Positions 36,266-49,868 of a stretch of DNA of 64,000 bases are shown here, in pieces; within the stretch, counting starts at the first letter, position 1, and each line of letters opens with the position of its first letter. Position numbers and translations under genes: made by a program. The stretch is from the NCBI GenBank assembly GCA_963691655.1, contig OY829326.1:37661989-37725988 (forward strand), written 5' to 3'. This DNA comes from Toxonevra muliebris (Eukaryota; Arthropoda; Insecta; Diptera; Pallopteridae). The notes beneath the pieces were generated by a model, which was not told where the DNA came from, searched no databases, and worked only from the letters and a program-made list of their open reading frames with translations.

Positions 36266-39200
36266 AGTTACCGCGTCTAAATTATTTTGTCCAAGTTTGA
36301 CGATATTGTTGAGGACTCTACCAGCTTTAGTTAAAGGAGACTTAATTACTAATTACACTGAATTCTGCAGATAGTAGCGCGATCACAATCCAAATACAAA
36401 TCATTGCCTTTCTACATTATCCATCCGACTCATTTTTATTCATTAAATAATTTTTTTTTATCGATAGGACAAATTGCAATCTGCAATCTGGAATAACTAG
36501 GAACTGACGTTGAGATTTACTCACTTAGAGGTTGTCACTATTTGGATTTTAGCGTTTGCCTGTTTTTGTCCTTGTATGATATTTTATTCCCCTCTCTTAT
36601 CCTGCATATATGTCAATCATTTATCTATTCACCCAGAACCCAGATAGTAAACTCTCAAATTATCACCACTTCTAGCGTTAGCTTTGACCTTAGATTTAAA
36701 TTTAATGACTTAATTCTTATATTTTTAATTAGATTGTTCAGATACCCAGCGAAAGATGTGAACTAGCAGCTGGCACGCTGATGTTAGCATTTTCATTCTT
36801 TCCACGCTCCTACAATGAATGGTTTAGCTCCCAGTAAATAGATAAATATAATAAATATATTATACTGGGACCAAGAGATTTATTGTGGCCCCAAAATGAG
36901 CTTAGCTATAAGTATTCAGATAGGCTGCACTCTGGGTGAATAAAGATTTTAGCCCTAAGGTTATGATGTCCTAACTACCTAGCCAGTAGTTCTCCAGATA
37001 TATTTTCCTCCTATGAGTGAGTACCTCTGATAAAAGCAACCTCAGATTGCAATACTTTGAAAGCAAACGTATAATCATTCTGTATTACTCTTGAGACAGT
37101 CTGAGCTTAAGATTTTCAGCCCACTAAGATGGTTTATAAATAGTCTCTTTTCCCCCTTAGTAGTTTGTTTCTTTTTTTTCGTGAGAAAGATTAAATTGTG
37201 CACACTTATGGTAATTTTATACCCCTCTAACAACTTTAATGAAATGTTTTGAGAGAGATTGCTGGCTTTGTTGCCTCAGAGCTCTTTCCAGAAAAGTTTT
37301 GAAGCTAAATTAAATCTTCTACATTTCCCAGATTTATGGGCTTCATATGTGGAAGCGTTCAATTCCTATAGAAAGCCACTAGAAATGTGCTGCATGAGTT
37401 TATGTTTAAGCCTACCGATTCACAGCTCAATAAGCACAACTGTGCAAATAATATCGTTGTGTTGTCATACGATCTCTTTTTAATATTACCGCCATTTTAA
37501 ATTTAAATTGCTCTGCACAATTTTAAGTACATACTATTTACATATGTAAAAATGCGCACTCAATTTCAACTTACAACATACGAATACCTTACTTTGCATG
37601 CTTCACTTACACAGCAATTTCAGCCAAAAATTTTGCAATATCATCGCCACATCGATATACAGAATGCATGCACGAAATGAAGCAAAAACAGCAAATATTT
37701 TTTTTTTCTTCTTTTTTCGTGCACAATTTCATTAAATTTGTTTTGGAAAAAACCTTGAGCACAAAATGCATAAATAATCTGACAATTAAATTCTCGCTGG
37801 CATACACATGTATGTGTCATTTGTTACTTTACCCATGCCAAAAACACAAACATTGCCACATGTCAATATGTGTGTAGGGTAAAAGCTATGTGTGAGAGCG
37901 TGTGAGTGCAACAAATAAATGCCACGCATACATACACATGTATGTATGTAGATGCAATAAAGTTGTAGGTGTCAAATGGTCATCATGATAATGGAAAAGT
38001 TTAAATCGTGCAACAATGCAGTTTAAAATGAAATGAAAACAAAAATAACAACAAATGCTATAGCAGTAACAACAACAACAACAACAATGACAATAATAAT
38101 ATAAGCCTAGGTGAATGTTTGTATATATATCCTTATTATTCCATTCCACTACATTTACAAATATGTAGGTATGTACTACATGCTGCATAACCACACCTGC
38201 TACATACATATGCATATGCACACACACACACATACACATATATACAAATATATACACATACAATAAATATTATGAGTACCGCAACGGAAGCCGCTGCCAA
38301 TGCATAAACAAGATCACTGTACCGCATGCCTAGGAACAATGTGAATATGTGCAAAAGGTTCACGAAAATTCACACATACCTGCACAACCGTCATATATTT
38401 ATGCACGTAAGCGCAATTGCACACATATCGAAGTCTGTGAATGTGTGCGCCTGCAGTATGTGGCAAGCAGCAAATGAACCAAAGTATATGTGGTTGCAAA
38501 AACACAACAAAAACAAAAAATCGCTTGCACAATTGTTTCCGTCGCATTTAAGTAACAAAGCAACAACAACAACAACCACCATATCATCAGCAACAATACT
38601 GAAAAATAATAAGAACAACAAGAAAAAAAGGCGCAAAAATCAGAATTTTTTGTTTTTGTTTTTGTTGTTGCTGTTGTTGTTAACAAAAAGCGAAACGAAA
38701 CGAAACGTTCTGAAAATAAAATTGAAATAAAAATAACTTCGTATGAAATATAGAACGATTGCCATGAACAAATTGAATATGTGTGAATGTGAATGCTCTG
38801 TAGTACTATTTCAGCAATGCATAGGTACACATACACATATGTACACACAAGCATACACATATAAAACAAAAACACGTTAATAAGTATTGGCAGGAAATTA
38901 CAGACCTCCACCGGTATGCAACTGCAATAGTTATGCATACAGCTCCAACATTTCCACACTATTACTAAAACATCAAGAACAGCAACAACAATAACGCCAG
39001 CTGCACAATGCAGCAATAAAACGAATATATGTAAAAAGTGAAAAAAAAAAAAAATAAAAAAAAATAAACTAAGTACTTCAATTAGTTGTTGAGGTCGTTG
39101 ACTGGCTCAATCACTGACTGTTTTCTGTGCATACTCGCAAAAAATAAAATGGCAATAATTTGAATATAATTTTTACAGTTTTTCTATTCAAATTTTTGTT

Positions 39201-39400
39201 CGCAAATACTATAAACTATAAAAGAAAGGTGAATTTTAAATTCATAAGTATATATGTTTGTATGTATACACTGGCGAGTACAGGGTACAGGTTGTATCAC
39301 ATACACCTTCGTTTTTCGACATACAAATCGCAAACCCCATAAAAAGTATGCGCTCTTTGAAAAATAATTTTTTTAATGCCTCCACAGTAAACAGGTTATT

Positions 39401-40404
39401 AAAAGGAGTGAGATCGAAAAATCTTTACATAAAATTCAATAATTTTTAAACGGTTGATCTTAGAGTTTAGTTTTTTTTTTCATTTAATTGATAATATTTT
39501 GAAAATCACAGAAAAATATAACGTTTATAGTTCTAACCACTATTTAGAACACATTGTGCTCTCTTATGAAAGGAAGAAGTATTTTTTTCAAACATTCTTT
39601 GATGTATATTTCAGTATTTATAGAGCCCACTGTAACAAATGACTTGCTTCTTTTGCCGCAACTGCATATAGCTTACCATACCAGAAATTTTTTAGGAAAT
39701 TTTGTCTGCTTTTGGATTCTAAATTGTCCTTCGACATTTCCTCGAACATCAGCAACATAAAAATTTTGACCCGGAAGCTGCGTAAAATCTGCCAGTACAT
39801 ACGTTTCGTCGTCCATTATACAACATGATATTTTTGTATGAAATTCGATTTTAATTTCCGAGCCCTACTTTTGGCGTCTAAATTTTTTGCAGCATTCCTG
39901 TCTGGAACTTTTTGGACTTTGTATGTTTTCAAACCTGCATTGGCTTTAACTTTTCGCACCAAATAGTCAGAGCACTGGGCTAACCGGGCAGCTTTTCTAC
40001 CAGATGTGTTTGGAGATCTTTTCAATATGCTTTCTATTTTCTTGGCTTTCCCAATATCATGTGGTCCTTGTTTTCTTCCCGAACCAGGTTTCCTATCGAT
40101 GGTCAAATTCTCCTGAAACTGTTTAATAACATTGGAAACAGTTTGACGGCAGACCTTCAATTCTTTGGCCAATTTTTTGTAGGACCAATTTGGATTTTTT
40201 TGAAAATTTTTAATCATTTTAAGACGTACTTCTTTTTCTTCACTCATTTTGATCAAACTCACAATAAATCAACATGTTTGTCATTAAAAATAACAATTGA
40301 CATATTTTTCAAAGATAAGTAGATCAAAGAAATTTTTAAATTTTACACCCAAAAAAAATTATTAGGCAAAACGTGTGTTAAGATTTTTTCAATTTCACTC
40401 CTTA
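39401..40404 (-). mobile_element. Tc1/mariner element (DD37E-like), internally deleted
   Basis: Imperfect terminal inverted repeats: the left end from 39404 reads AGGAGTGAGATCGAAAAATC and the reverse complement of the right end, ending at 40402, reads AGGAGTGAAATTGAAAAAAT. TA dinucleotides lie at 39400-39401 and 40403-40404. The transposase is read on the minus strand between them. The element is about 1.0 kb, shorter than full elements of this clade (about 1.3 kb as I recall), and lacks the 3' catalytic part. Confidence 0.8.
39560..40262 (-). pseudogene. Tc1/mariner transposase relic, DNA-binding domain largely intact
   Basis: From a minus-strand ATG at 40262 or the next in-frame ones, the 148-codon open part has MSEEKEVRLKMIKNFQ, the helix-turn-helix YKKLAKELKVCRQTVSNVIK, the GRKQGP linker and a second helix-turn-helix ending AGLKTYKVQKVPDRN. 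After a frame change the catalytic core starts with MDDETYV at about 39811-39830, holding the first catalytic aspartate, then PGQ, FLVW and AICSCGKRSK-like pieces. The sequence runs out after ILLPFIREHN before the FWPDLA motif. The second and third catalytic residues are therefore absent, and the copy cannot encode an active enzyme. Confidence 0.8.
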
Positions 40405-41929
40405 CATACATATGTATAAGCAATCATCAGACGATCCATCTGATAGGGGTTTGGAAATAAACCATTCACGTTCGCTCTTTTCACTTTACGATAGCTTAAA
40501 AAATAATAAATATTTCGATGTTTTAACGTAGTTTTGTTTGTAATTTAAATTAAATTCAAACCTAATGAAGTGGTTAATTGAAATTTATAGCAATTTTACA
40601 TTTGTATTCAATCAGTGAAATCATTTAATTTGATTTTGTAAAATGAATTGAATTGTATGTAGGTACAACATGGCGTATTAGTGATATTTTATATAAGCTT
40701 AAAGTCAATGGTGTAAGCGTGAGCTATTGAAATTTTTGCTAGCTATTTCGGCCTATAAATATTCAGAGTCGTTCTGTTGTTGTAAGTCAAGAATATGTGA
40801 ATGAAATTGCCATTCCGCAAAATTGTACTCGCTAATATGTAATACTTAAGTAGAAGTCCAATATGCTAAATTGTTGGCATATTCATGATAGCACATGTTA
40901 ATGCTCTTTGCTGTTCAAGGTCACATTTTTCTGCTTTTTTTTAAAATTTATTTCTTACTTATTTGTTTTAAATTGTAATGAAGTTATATTAGCAAATTAA
41001 AAAGCATTAATTTCCTAATTGTTTTAGAGTTTGAAAAGAATATTTACAATAAATTAAGACAAGAACTTGAATGCACGAAGCCATTTGTGCTATCATTTTG
41101 GAAATCTGGGTTAGTTTATTGCCATCTGCGAAGCTTTTTCTTTAAATATGCCAGGCACTATTTACCTGTGCTTATGATAGCTTTAATTTTATTAATCTAG
41201 ACTTTCTTATTTTATTATTTGGATTCAAAAATACTTCAAAAAATATTTTTCTTACAATTTTTTTAGACCGTCTCGTAGAATATGTATTCCTTCTATTATC
41301 TTTGCCTTTACCTTAAGACACCTCTTAGTCACTTCAAACAGTTTAAATCACCCGAAAATTATCTTATATTCTTAACATAAGCTTGACATTATTTTTTGCT
41401 TATCGCAGACCTGAAAGATTTCTACACAAATCTTTTTAAAAATGTCATCAGTTATCACAGTTACTAACTAATCGAAAAGTATTTTACCATTTAACTTTAC
41501 TTTTCAATCAGTGCTAGTTCAGCTTTCTGGCTGACGCGTTGCTTGAACTTCAGTTCATTTTGACTCTTTTAGCTCAATCCCAGCAACAGTATTATTTTTA
41601 TCTAGATTTTTGTCAGTCATTTCCAAATAGATTCCGAAATATTGGTATTAATTTCAAAAGCTCTCAATGACAGTCTCCATAGGTTTATAGCTGGAATACT
41701 TAGGAGCTACCAGTGATTGTTCGCATTACAAAATTTATTGAGGCCCAATTCAAATAGATGATGTTCAGTGACAATGTGATAAACTTCAAAGGCAGGTAAG
41801 GGTGCTTATTTTGTGAAAGAAACTATTCTACAAAGGTGTTCAGATATCTAATGTTAAAATGAAAAAAACAATTCTTTTTTTAAGGTTGTCATGCAATAAT
41901 GTTTATAATTTAATATTTTGTTATAAGAG

Positions 41930-43140
41930 ATGCCACAATTACGAACACCGTTATCCAAGGTAATGGAAAGCGTAAGTAACATCCACTTTGTTAAGTATCT
42001 AGAGCAAAAAAATTGCTTAGTAATCGCCAATACGGTTTCCGTAGAAATCGCTCTACGAGCGATCTCATGGCAATCCTCACCAATAACTGGACCCATAGTG
42101 TCAATGACTTATGTGGACAAAACGGTTGCTCTTGATATTTCCAAGGCATTTGACCGAGTGTGGCATCAAACATTGGTGTCCAAACTGATTGCGCATGGGG
42201 TCGGTAATAACTTCACTCGATGGATCACGAGTTTCCTAAGAGACCGCTCTATCCGTGTTGTAATAAATGGTGTTACTTCTGAGGCTCGTGTCATCAATGC
42301 TGTAGTGCCGCAGGGTTCGGTCCTCTTCCGACCCTTTTCCTTATCATCATCTAAGACCTTCAGTCATTGACAAATAACCCCATCTACTCGTTTGCGGATG
42401 ACAACATCATATGTCACTCATATACCTGTACAAACGCCCAAACTCTTTGGCGATTGAGAGAAAAAGGCATACTATGAATGACTCACTCAATAAAAATCTC
42501 CAATCAATCTCCGAGTAGAGTTTTACGAACAGAGTTGAATTCAACGCGCTTAAGACCCAATGTTGTCTGTTATCTCACAAACGAGTTTCACAACCCCCTA
42601 TCAACCCGCTTGTTATGGGTGGGATAGTTATTGCGGAGTCAGTGGCTTTTAAAGGCAATAAATGTCAATACAATGTGACGTTCGTTGTAATAATCATATT
42701 TTTTACGTGGCCAAAGATGAAAGCTCGGCTTTCTAAAGCTTTGTAAGAAACACTTCACACTGACTGATCTCCGCATGATCCACACAACCTATATCCATCC
42801 GAAAATGGACTATAACTCGCACCTATGGGCAGGAGCTTCACGAACCCAACTGGAGCTCCTGAACCGTATTCAACATCGAGCGATAAAGCTAATAGAAGAC
42901 ACTAGGGTTTCCAGCTCTATTCAATCCTTGGAACATCGTAGAAACCTGTCCTGTGCGACTTTATTTTACCGCTTTTTTCATGATGGATGTTCTGTGGAAA
43001 TGCGCGTTTTGATGCCACCAGCTCGTGAGTTCTTTAGAGCTACATGAACCGTTAGTAAAGCTCACGCATTTCACGTGAATACGGTATTTCAATGCACCAC
43101 CCATTACAGAGATAGTTCTTTCGTCTGCGCGCTATGGTCA
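41930..43140 (+). mobile_element. LINE reverse transcriptase and C-terminal relic
   Basis: Plus-strand relic of non-LTR ORF2. In shifting frames it shows the RT fingers/palm: NRQYGFRRNRSTSDLMAIL (about 42005-42070), LDISKAFDRVWHQTLVSKL with the first catalytic aspartate (about 42130), FTRWITSFLRDRSIRVV, and AVVPQGSVL (about 42300). The FADD active-site motif (family YADD) lies at about 42393. Downstream, 42552-43047 is the C-terminal region shared with 59084-59845, including MDYNSHLWAGASRTQLELL. At least three frame breaks are present. It stops near 43140 without a poly(A), just before a duplicated CATAGCTGAYACTTT motif around a T20 run. Clade not resolved (jockey/CR1-like in flavour). Confidence 0.8.
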
Positions 43141-45263
43141 TAGCTGACACTTTATAGCTGTAACTTCTGTTTTTTTTTTTTTTTTTTTTGGCCATAGCTG
43201 ATACTTTCAAGTTACTATATTTTCTTTTTCTATGGTCGTATCTGTTACATTGCCACGGCTTTGACTTTAGAGTAGTCTTAAGTCGTTAAATTTTTCCTGA
43301 TCTGCCTAGTGTTGCCCAATAGTTAAAAGCTTCACTTTTTCGCTTACAATCTATCAATCGATCGCAAATCAATGCACTGCTTTGTTATTGTGTGTTTATT
43401 GTTTTCATATATACGTACGAGTGTGGTCTGCAGTTTCGGTTTCCATGTGTGTAAACTTTGATTTCATTAGGTTTAATCTTTCCACGTATCCAGTCACCTA
43501 AGAGATTTGGAATTTTTAGATGAGCTTAGGAATATAAACTCAAAGCTTTCTGTCAAATAATGTCACATATTTCAGTTCTTCGTGGGATCTCTTTGCAATG
43601 GCAAATGATATAAATTGAATTATATATCCGCTATAGATAGAAGGATAGATAGGTTAAGATGTTGTCTTGCCTTATGCCCAAATTTCTAATACGTCAGTAT
43701 TTTTATGCCACATACTTATATATCCAGAAAAATAATATGTCCGTTAAAGTACTTTGAACGTCTTACCCTATCTAATCTTAGTATTGCACGGTGATCTGCA
43801 CTTTTCATCTCTTCTTAACTTAACTTTGATAGAGTAAGCTCCGACACCTACAAAGAAAGAGCTCGGGATGACTTATTCATCGAGTATCGATTTGTGTTAA
43901 TTTTACGCTGTATTCATATGCCCAAAATAAGATGACTAATTTCTATTACATAGTTCAATATTTCGTTCCAAAGTTATTCATTCTCAAACACTATTCGATT
44001 TTACATGAAATAAAGAAACCTGAACTTTTATGGGTAAACTACAGTGTCTTGACCTTCAGACCAACCACTGAGATTAAATAAATCATAGATCCGCATGAAA
44101 GATTTTAAGTATTTTTCCACTGTGGGTGTCTAATTCTATACAAACCTGTAACATCTCCCATCTTTTATTATCGAGATATCTGATTACCAATCTAATGTAA
44201 AAGCTTTAGAAATGGATTTTAAAATGCATTAGGATTGATTTCAGTTATTTATTTCGTATACTTTACAATTATTTTGCCATAGTTAATTCAATTTAATTTC
44301 ATTATTTCTAAAGTTTATCATTGCTTGCCATTATTAAAACACCAACTGGATACTTTTATTGTGTATTTAAATTAATTTAAATTTACCGTAAATAAAAATT
44401 TCAATTTATATTTAGAAAATGGTTCTTTAAGATAAGATAACAAATAAAGTATATATAAAATATATTTTCAACCTATTCGACATTTCTTTGTAAAAACTTT
44501 TACTGTGCACACATACATACATAATGTCTAATGATTGATTAATTTTAAACTTCATTCTGAAACTAGCTACAAATCTTTTGCGTATTTTAAGCGTTTGTAA
44601 TGACGCAAATATCTGAAACACCTTTTTAGAATGATTAACGAAGTTACGAAACTCGCACTTCATACTACATCATGTACTAGCCTAAAGGTTTATTTCATAA
44701 TTAAAGTTGAAAACTTTATGTTGGTCACAATCTGCTAACGGAAGCGTTTTCCGGATGATCTCATCATTTTTAATTAATTTTATAATTGAGATGTCATACT
44801 TTTGCTACACAGCAGCCACCATCCAGTATCCTCCATCCACTTGTGGTTGCAACTTTTCAATACGAATACGAAAATTTAATTTTTGTTTTTTTTTTTTTTT
44901 TTTTTTTTTTGTGTAAACACTCAGTTGCATGCTCTTAGCTGACAATTAATGAAAATATTATTTATTAACCGATTTAATACTCTCATTAACTCTTTTGCCT
45001 CATGCGGTCAACACAAAAAATTAAAAAAAAAAATAAATAAAATGAAACGATAGCACCTAATTAGTTCATGCTACAACAAACTCTACTTACTACTCGTATA
45101 TACATAAATTTATATATATATATATTTAATATGTCAATCAAGTTGTATGTACACGCATACACACACTCACGCATGTACACATGCTCACATATGTTCTACA
45201 ATTAATTTTCGAACGAATGAAATTTCATATGCTACTCGTATCGCAGCGCAATGGCTATGACTC

Positions 45264-45299
45264 TGACTCTTACTGTTGCTGTAGCAACAGTTAGAGTCA
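45264..45299. repeat. Near-perfect palindrome with 2-bp centre
   Basis: TGACTCTTACTGTTGCT at 45264-45280 pairs with AGCAACAGTTAGAGTCA at 45283-45299, with one mismatch in 17 and only GT between. The flanks (GGCTATGACTC and GTTATGGCC) are weakly symmetrical as well. The loop is too short for a microRNA precursor. No protein-binding function is asserted. Confidence 0.85.
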
Positions 45300-47838
45300 A
45301 TGGTTATGGCCAACAATTTCAATAACTAACCACCAGCACTACCATTACCACCATCAGTAACACAAACCAAAAGCAGCAGTCAGCAGCAATGAGTGCGAGC
45401 TCGATCACAAGTCCATCGTCGTTCATCCTAAGCCTTTTTGGATACAGAAGCTTAATTAATCTTAATAATATGCTACGACGTGCTTCACAAAACAAATTTT
45501 GTCTGAAAACAAAACAAAACAAAAAAACAAGAGAAACAACAACAACAACAGCAATGGCAATAGCAACAAAAACAACAATCCAATTTATTAGGTCAAAATA
45601 ACAAAACTAAACGTAATAACAAGTTTAACGTTAATTGTGTTGGAAAGGGAGGAGGCACTGGAGCGGGATCCACTGGACTGAGCATCAAAATTTCAACTCG
45701 AAAACAAAATTATTCGAATGTAGCTCGAAATGGTTTTGAGTACTACTTCATATTACATTTAAGCTATTGTGGATTGATGGCTCATGAAAATATTATTTCA
45801 TTCACCTAAATAGATGAATACGTGCATAGTTATATGTATATGTGTGTGTGTATGTATGAGTGAAATATATGAAGCACTCTTAGCTATTAAATTCAATTGC
45901 TATATGTGCACACATACATACATACATAAACGATACATTATTTCAACGTATTAGTTATAAATTGCAAATATTTCCCTATCTGTTTTCCATTTTTCGTCTC
46001 TTTCTCTCTCTTTCTCGGATATTTGTGATGTCAATCGTTTCTCTACACTTATGCATTCATACATAATTTTCGATTATTTGTCAAATGAAAATTCAATATT
46101 AGAAATTTTGGGAAAATTTGATATCCTTAATTACCTACGATTATAAATTGGTAGGAAAATTGTTGTTATTATTGTCGTTGTTAGTTGGTTGTTGTTATTG
46201 TTGCTTGCGGCTTGCCGTTGTTTTATATTTTACCCCAAACAGCAAATAATTCATTCAGTGTCAGTTTACGCTTACGGCATTAATATTAGATATCAAAGCG
46301 AATATTATGTAATAAAATAATTATCTGAATTTCTATTTCTAAATTAAAGGCGAAGCAAAAGTGTCTGTGTGTGAAGAAAATAATTTCTTGTTAATTTTGA
46401 TTTATAATAATAATAATTTGAAACCCAAAGGTGAATATAATTTAGAGTTTTGTCTTCGAAAAGATGACTCCAAAACACTCAATTTATATTACGATATCAG
46501 ATTTTGTTGATTGTTTTTTTTTTTTTAATATGTTTTTAATTTTAATTAAAATTATATATATATACAACTAAGAATATCGAAGTATTAGGCCTTTAAGTAA
46601 CAAATTGCAAGATTTTGAATTACAAAATTGAATTATTATACATATCTCAAAAGTGCAATTAATCAGAAATTCAATCATTCAAAGTATGCACTTGAGACTT
46701 CGACACAGCAGTGTTGTCTTCTCAGTAGCTCGCTTATACTACCAGCGTAGAATTCTAGATTGAAAGTGCGAATGAAATTATTAAATTCCTTTTTAAGGGT
46801 ATTTTGCGAATTAAAGAATTTCATTGTGAGAAGCGATTAAAAAACTGAAATGAATGGTAGCCAAAATTATGCAAGATTTCTGCTGAAAATGGTGAAGGAA
46901 ATATGATGCAACAGAAACTTTCTAAAAGCAAAAATTTATTACAAAGTCCGCTCACAATCACTGTGTACAAAAAAATATTTTTTTTAAATTTCTAAATATT
47001 TGCTCAAAACAAAAATCTTAAAGACAATTACAATATCAATTTAGCGAATTAAAATTTAATTGAAAGTGACTTTCATATAAATAAATACAATTTCGCAATA
47101 TTTTTTTTTTGCAATCATTCATTCATTCTAGATTGAATGTAATAAAAAATTCCGAATTTGAGCTCGAGCATTTTGGGGTTTGTTTGAAGCCAACAGAAAA
47201 CGCTAGCGGAATTTTCATCGAAATTGACAATTAAAATCATCGAAATTAACAATTTCGTTTTGCAAATCGTTCATAGCTCAGTCGTTATAGAACTGATATG
47301 CATGTGTAGAGCATCAAGATAATTGAACTTGAATTTATTTTAAGTTTTAAATAAATTTTATTGATTAATCTGTAATTTGCAATATTCATTCCATATTCCC
47401 CAAATAAAAATAATTAAAATTATGAATTTCAGAAAGAAAATAAAATTACCTTTCCAACGACTTCTTATTTGAGATGGTGACTGAAATTCTTCAGGAGACT
47501 TTTCCATCCAACCATTATCTAAGAAACACTTGTAATGTTGCCTTTGTTTATCTTCGAACTGGCATCTCTTTTCATTGATTTTGGTACATACGTAGAGCTT
47601 GTCGAATTTGTATCCATAGCCTTAACCATACAATTTTCAATTATCCTTGCGTAATCAATACATCAGCCATACTATCAATGTGCCTTTTTGCCCACATAAG
47701 AATTACCACATTATTGTGAACACATTCATATGGTTCCCAAGCAAAAATGTGAATCTGCATTGGTCTCCCCATATATTTAATCAGCACCTTATTGCCAAAG
47801 CCATTATAATATTCTTATCTCACATAAAGGCATGTCTA

Positions 47839-48999
47839 CGAAAAAAAACTGGTCGACATTAACTTGTTATAAAAATTATATTTTTTAAACAAAAACAGAA
47901 ATTCACACATCAATTTTTTAATTTAACTTTAAGAAAAATAAAAACTTTATTTATTTGGTTGGTGCATATGCGAAAGATCGCAACTTTAACTTAACTCCAG
48001 CCATTAAACGTTGCACATCACTTCGGGACATTTAAGATGACACAGTAGTCCACTTTTTCAGCAGCTGTTTCTCATTTTTGACCACTTGCTTCGTTTTTAG
48101 CAATTTTCTTTTCATTATAGCCAAATATTTTTCTATCAGCCGAAGTTCTAGGCAATTCGGGGTATTGACATCTTTGTTTGTTTCTCTTTATACCACGTCA
48201 TTGCCGTTTTGCCGTAATGGCAAGTTGCTAAATCTGGCCAGAAGAGGACAAGAGCCTTGTGAAGACGTACCATTGGCAGTAGACGTTTTTGTAAGCACTC
48301 TTCTACATAAACTTTTTGGTTGATGGTACCAGTAGTGAGAAAAACTGCATTCTGCCCCATTGGCAAATTGCTCGCCAAACCAAATATTTCTTCGCAAACT
48401 TGTCCACTTTCTTTAGCTTAAATTTAGGCACAACATCACCTCTCTTTTTTGAAGTGTAAAATAGTTGACCAGGAAGCTGATTAAAGTCGTCGTCCATGAT
48501 CATGCAATCAAAACTATGTACAATTTTGTCGTACAGCTTTCATGCGCTAGTTTTTGCTGTTGCATTTTTTTTTTGAGATTCCGGTTCGAGGCTAGCGGAA
48601 CTTTATACGTCTTAAGTCCTTTTACTTTGCGTACTTTGTGAACATATACGGGTGACATATGGACTTTTTTATCAAGGAGAGGCCTGGATTTCTTTGAAAC
48701 AAGTTTTTCATTTTCTTTGCTTTTTCGTCTGAGATGAAAACCTTCGTCGTTTTTAAGCAGATTTTGCAATTTTTAAACTTTTGGCAATGGGTTTATGTGA
48801 CATATGTGGAAAATCTTGATTTTTGCGCACAATTATATCGCGCGTGCTTGATTTCGATGAACTCATTTTGCGTAATGTAAAAAAATCAGAAAAAATAATG
48901 ATGCAGAAATGTAAAACGGAAAATTCTCCACGGTAACATTTGCTGTAACTGTCATATTTGAATTAATACGACATGTTTACTATGACCAGTTTTTTTTCG
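47839..48999 (-). mobile_element. Tc1/mariner element (DD37E-like) with perfect 16-bp terminal repeats
   Basis: CGAAAAAAAACTGGTC at 47839 is the exact inverted complement of the right end finishing at 48999, and TA flanks both ends (47837-47838 and 49000-49001). The element is 1,161 bp with a minus-strand transposase relic. Its termini differ from those at 39401-40404, so it is a different family of the same clade. The right end abuts the dispersed repeat that begins about 49020. Confidence 0.88.
47945..48870 (-). pseudogene. DD37E-type Tc1/mariner transposase relic
   Basis: Minus-strand fragments in several frames run in the expected order. First come basic N-terminal remnants and the KGLKTYKVP linker (48500-48769). 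Then MDDDFNQLPGQLFY with the first catalytic aspartate (about 48495), KFAKKYLVWRAICQWG, and LTTGTINQKVYVEECLQKRL. FWPDLATCHYGKT follows with the second aspartate (about 48230), and in another frame TPNCLELRLIEKY with a glutamate as third catalytic residue (about 48150). The D/D/E set is recognisable, but the spacing between the last two is shorter than 37 because of a small deletion and frameshift. The protein resembles the insect ITmD37E group as I remember it. Inactive. Confidence 0.78.
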
Positions 49000-49014
49000 T
49001 ATACATACCTTAAT

Positions 49015-49130
49015 CCCAGTAATGCCCGCTGAGCCATTCCTGAGCCAGGCTCAATAACAATTTTTCTCTCAAGTTACTTTCTTGATCTATCTAGTTTGGT
49101 TCCAGCTCGTGCTTAATGTTTTAACCAGCT
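49015..49130. repeat. Dispersed repeat, copy 2
   Basis: Contains GCTGAGCCATTCCTGAGCCA, then an ACTTTCTTGATCTATCTAGT block and GGTTCCAGCTCGTGCTTAA, matching 1890-1985 in order and orientation. It lies directly right of the DD37E-like element, which may have inserted at its edge. Confidence 0.6.
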
Positions 49131-49868
49131 TTAAGGTCGCGAAAAACTAAATCTGCGTCACTTCCACAAGAAAAACTTTTTTGGAATTGAAAGTGTAATA
49201 TTTTATAAATGATAAACTACACAATGGTTTGATAAAGAAAACTTGAATTTTGCATAATTAGAGAGTTTCCATTCACAAAAAGATTCAAGATAAGAGCCTG
49301 AAACTTACTAGTGTTAAAATAAGAAACTGTGCTGGTTCCTTTATGATAGTATCAGCATTTCTTGCATATGAATCATTTGAGCCACTTCCTGGTAAGAAGA
49401 TAGAAAATCTGAATCTTATTCTAATGATAGGATGTTACCGAAGCACACACTAGGAATTTGAGCTTACGATATGACCTTGTCAAACAGACACGTGCAAAAC
49501 TTTCGAATTGCATAATTCAGCAGGATTGACATCCTAGTAGAAAATTCCACTCTCCTTAAGACAACCTTCAATATAAATACGAAAATTCACTTCTTTCAGA
49601 TTTATTATGTGTGAAACTGTTGGCAGTTAATGTCTTATACAGTCAGTCTTTTGAATGTTTAGACTATGCTCAATGTCTTGTACTGAATTGTTTATTTCAA
49701 TTTATTTCGTTGGATATATATAAAAATAAATAAAATAATTTCAGTATATGTTTTTTAATTAATAACTTTGTTATTATTCTTTGAAACGTAATAGAAATTG
49801 AGGTAACAAATTATTTATTTTTTGTTTTTTTTTTTTAATTTCAATGAATCAAAACTAAATAAACCATC

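Noticed and set aside
38399..39016. 205-codon minus-strand open frame with hydrophobic segments
   Set aside because: Apparent membrane segments come from GTT/TGC and TTTTTG simple repeats; no signal, domain or splice context.
45264..45299. microRNA precursor
   Set aside because: The loop would be 2 nt and the stem only 17 bp, unlike a pre-miRNA.
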